NCBI GenBank assembly: GCA_028290825.1
Contig: JAQGJB010000068.1
Location: 1-44,845 of the forward strand
DNA length: 44,845 nucleotides
From: Micavibrio sp.
Lineage (GTDB): Bacteria; Pseudomonadota; Alphaproteobacteria; Micavibrionales; Micavibrionaceae
Direction of reading: 5' to 3'
In this document: positions 43,153 through 44,845 of the stretch, piece after piece
Layout: each line of letters opens with the position of its first letter
Position numbering within the stretch: the stretch's first letter is position 1
Notes under the pieces: model-generated
What the model saw: the letters and a program-made list of their open reading frames with translations, nothing else
Told to the model about the DNA's origin: nothing
Databases searched by the model: none
Program-made: the position numbers and the translations under genes

Positions 43153-44845
43153 CAGAAAGCCTGCCCGATGCTGATGTAGAACTGATAGCTGCGGTCGTCT
43201 TCGTTCCTGGTTTTGCTGAGCGGCACGCCGATATCGAAGCGCAAGGGGCCGAGGGCGGTGTAATAACGAACCCCGACACCGGCACCGAAGGCCAGATTAT
43301 CAAAGTCTGGCGCAGCATTATCAGAAACACTGCCGCCATCGATAAACGTAACGCCGCCGACCGTATCGGTAATCCTGAAACGCAATTCGGCCGAGGATTC
43401 CACCAAAGAGCGTCCGCCTGTTGCCTTGCCATCCTTGCTCGGTCCAACGGCCTGATAACCATAGCCGCGCACGGAGCCGCCGCCACCGGCATAGAACCGT
43501 TCCGTTGCGGGGACGCTGCTGGTCGCCGGGCCGATAATGCTGCCAACACTTCCGCGCAGGGCCAGGACAATATCGGATTTTTTTGCAAGGGGGAGATAGG
43601 TGCTGGCAGTCAGCTGGGTTTTTAAAAACGGATCGGAATTGCCAAGCATGTCAAAAAAGGGCGCGACCGTACCGCTAATCACCCAGCCCTTGTGCGGATC
43701 GAGTTTGCTGTCGCGATTATCATAGCCGAGGTTTTGCGGCAATGAAAAAAGGCCATAGCTATCAGTAACGCCCGCTTTGTCGTCGATGCGGGAGAGGGTG
43801 AATTTTGCACCCGTCGTGCCGCTCAGGTAACGATTGAATTTCCGGCTCAGGCTGGTCCCGAGATCGAGGGCGGTTTCCTTATAAGCATCTGTGTCCTGAT
43901 GACGGTAGGAGTTATTGAAGCTCAGGGCCTGGTCCTTGCGAAGAAAGAAAGGTTTGACCAGATCAAGATTGAGACTTTGTTTTAATTGTGACAAACCCAG
44001 ATCGATATTGAATTTTTCTGCCGCGCCAAAAATATTCCGGTGTTCCCAGCCGAACGTGGTGCCGAAACCTTCGTCTGTATAATAGTTGAATCCCGCCTTG
44101 ATCGTCCTTTGTGCGCGCTCGGTCAGGTTTATCGTAACCGGTGCCATGCCGTCTTCATCCGGTTCCCCGGGCAGAATGGCCTCAGCCCGAACGAATAATC
44201 CGGATTCGAGAAGCGCGGCGCGGAAAGATTCAATCTGGTCGCTGCGGAAACAATCGCCTTCTTTCCAAGGAATCATTTTGCGCAAATAGGATTCGCGAAT
44301 GGTTGTGGTACCGTTGAATGTCACGGGTCCGTAATGCGCATCGCGGCCCACATCCAACTCGAAAACGATGTCGCCGTTTTTCCTGGCTGGCTGGATTGTG
44401 GCAATATGCGTCGCGTTAAGGCGGAAATAGCAATGGTCCTTGGAGATTGCCAGTAACAAAGCCTGCTCGCTGTCCAGCACGGCCTGTGCGTCAAGCGCGT
44501 CGCCGGGTTTTATTTTGAGGGCTGCTGCATAGGCTTGGTATTCCTTAGGCTCAATCTTTACTTTGTTCAGGTGATATTGCTGACCGGCTTTAACAACGAA
44601 CTCTCCATGCCCGCCATCCTTGGCCGGATGGAACGTGACTGTGCCGTCGTAGTTGCCTTTCGCCTCCAGCCCCTTTTTTAGGTCTGATTGAATCAGGTGA
44701 ACACGGTAAAGATCGCGTCGTGATCTATCGGCATCCGTGTCCTCGCCCTCGGGGAGTTTTTCGGCAATGCGGTTATCCAGCAAGGTATCGAGATAGGGGC
44801 CAACGGTTTTATTGTCGGCGGTGCCGCTGATTTTGTAGGCCGGTC
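43152..44845 (-). CDS. tamA: TamA-type outer membrane assembly factor, N-terminus outside window
   Basis: The frame is open to the window edge, so the 5' end is missing; an in-frame TTG at 44783 is not the start. Visible parts are POTRA domains (about the first 240 residues shown: VKAGQQYHLNKVKIEPKEY, YGPVTFNGTTTIRESYLRKM) and a 16-stranded BamA/Omp85-type barrel with the lid-loop motif AGGGGSVRGYGYQ. The terminal Phe in YISIGQAF is the beta-signal. The IDGG...FGAGVGVRYYT...LRFDIGVPL block is typical of TamA. It forms an operon with tamB. Confidence 0.94.
   Translation of the reverse strand, partial: PAYKISGTADNKTVGPYLDTLLDNRIAEKLPEGEDTDADRSRRDLYRVHLIQSDLKKGLEAKGNYDGTVTFHPAKDGGHGEFVVKAGQQYHLNKVKIEPKEYQAYAAALKIKPGDALDAQAVLDSEQALLLAISKDHCYFRLNATHIATIQPARKNGDIVFELDVGRDAHYGPVTFNGTTTIRESYLRKMIPWKEGDCFRSDQIESFRAALLESGLFVRAEAILPGEPDEDGMAPVTINLTERAQRTIKAGFNYYTDEGFGTTFGWEHRNIFGAAEKFNIDLGLSQLKQSLNLDLVKPFFLRKDQALSFNNSYRHQDTDAYKETALDLGTSLSRKFNRYLSGTTGAKFTLSRIDDKAGVTDSYGLFSLPQNLGYDNRDSKLDPHKGWVISGTVAPFFDMLGNSDPFLKTQLTASTYLPLAKKSDIVLALRGSVGSIIGPATSSVPATERFYAGGGGSVRGYGYQAVGPSKDGKATGGRSLVESSAELRFRITDTVGGVTFIDGGSVSDNAAPDFDNLAFGAGVGVRYYTALGPLRFDIGVPLSKTRNEDDRSYQFYISIGQAF

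Overview
The window looks like chromosomal DNA from an alphaproteobacterium of moderate GC content. The clues are promoter-like GGAAC-N16/17-CGTT sequences typical of the alphaproteobacterial general stress response (EcfG-type sigma factors), an FAD oxidoreductase/DUF1365/cyclopropane synthase cluster, a Mla operon whose permease carries a fused STAS domain, and a TamA-TamB pair. I cannot name a genus. I see no tRNA, rRNA, CRISPR array, IS element or prophage.

Layout. (1) Positions 1-7440 and 12547-19946 hold two parallel signalling modules. Each has a very large hybrid histidine kinase (GAF, Glu/Gln-rich coiled coil, HisKA, HATPase, three receivers) followed by a shorter receiver-kinase-receiver protein. 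The first large kinase is membrane-bound with a CHASE3 sensor, and stand-alone CheR and CheB genes sit between it and its short partner. The second is soluble, with nine exact 276-bp poly-HAMP repeats. The end of a fifth hybrid kinase opens the window. (2) Between the modules lie cold-shock, YaiI-type, nucleosidase and acyltransferase genes, plus a three-gene operon (winged-helix-like protein and two small membrane proteins) with a stress-type promoter, divergent from the poly-HAMP kinase. (3) Positions 19953-25549 hold a saccharopine-dehydrogenase-like protein, the wreck of a two-gene radical-SAM/DUF4130 DNA-repair locus, and a Mla-type lipid transport operon. (4) Positions 25557-31236 look like a stress-response island: DUF488 with a small hydrophilic protein, a ligase-less LigD with Ku, DUF421 with a cupin, and an alcohol dehydrogenase with a small exported protein. 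Several of these start at GGAAC...GTT elements. (5) Positions 31547-39502 hold an OmpR-type two-component system followed by a seven-gene fatty-acid/lipid-modification cluster. ATTACA-N4-TGTAAT palindromes lie before the first gene and before the cyclopropane synthase. (6) The end holds an ABC transporter remnant and tamB-tamA, with tamA running off the edge.

How the genes fit together. The common theme is envelope and stress physiology: complex phosphorelays, stress-controlled double-strand-break repair, lipid transport, lipid modification and outer-membrane assembly. The least expected items are the two palindromes that tie the two-component system to the lipid cluster, the near-identical leaderless-type stress promoters of mlaE and DUF421, back-to-back promoters sharing a GTTCCGGAAC palindrome between ku and DUF421, a LigD without a ligase domain, and the poly-HAMP kinase with its period-3 super-repeat and dead middle receiver. 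Family assignments come from reading the sequence and from memory of the families; no database search was run.
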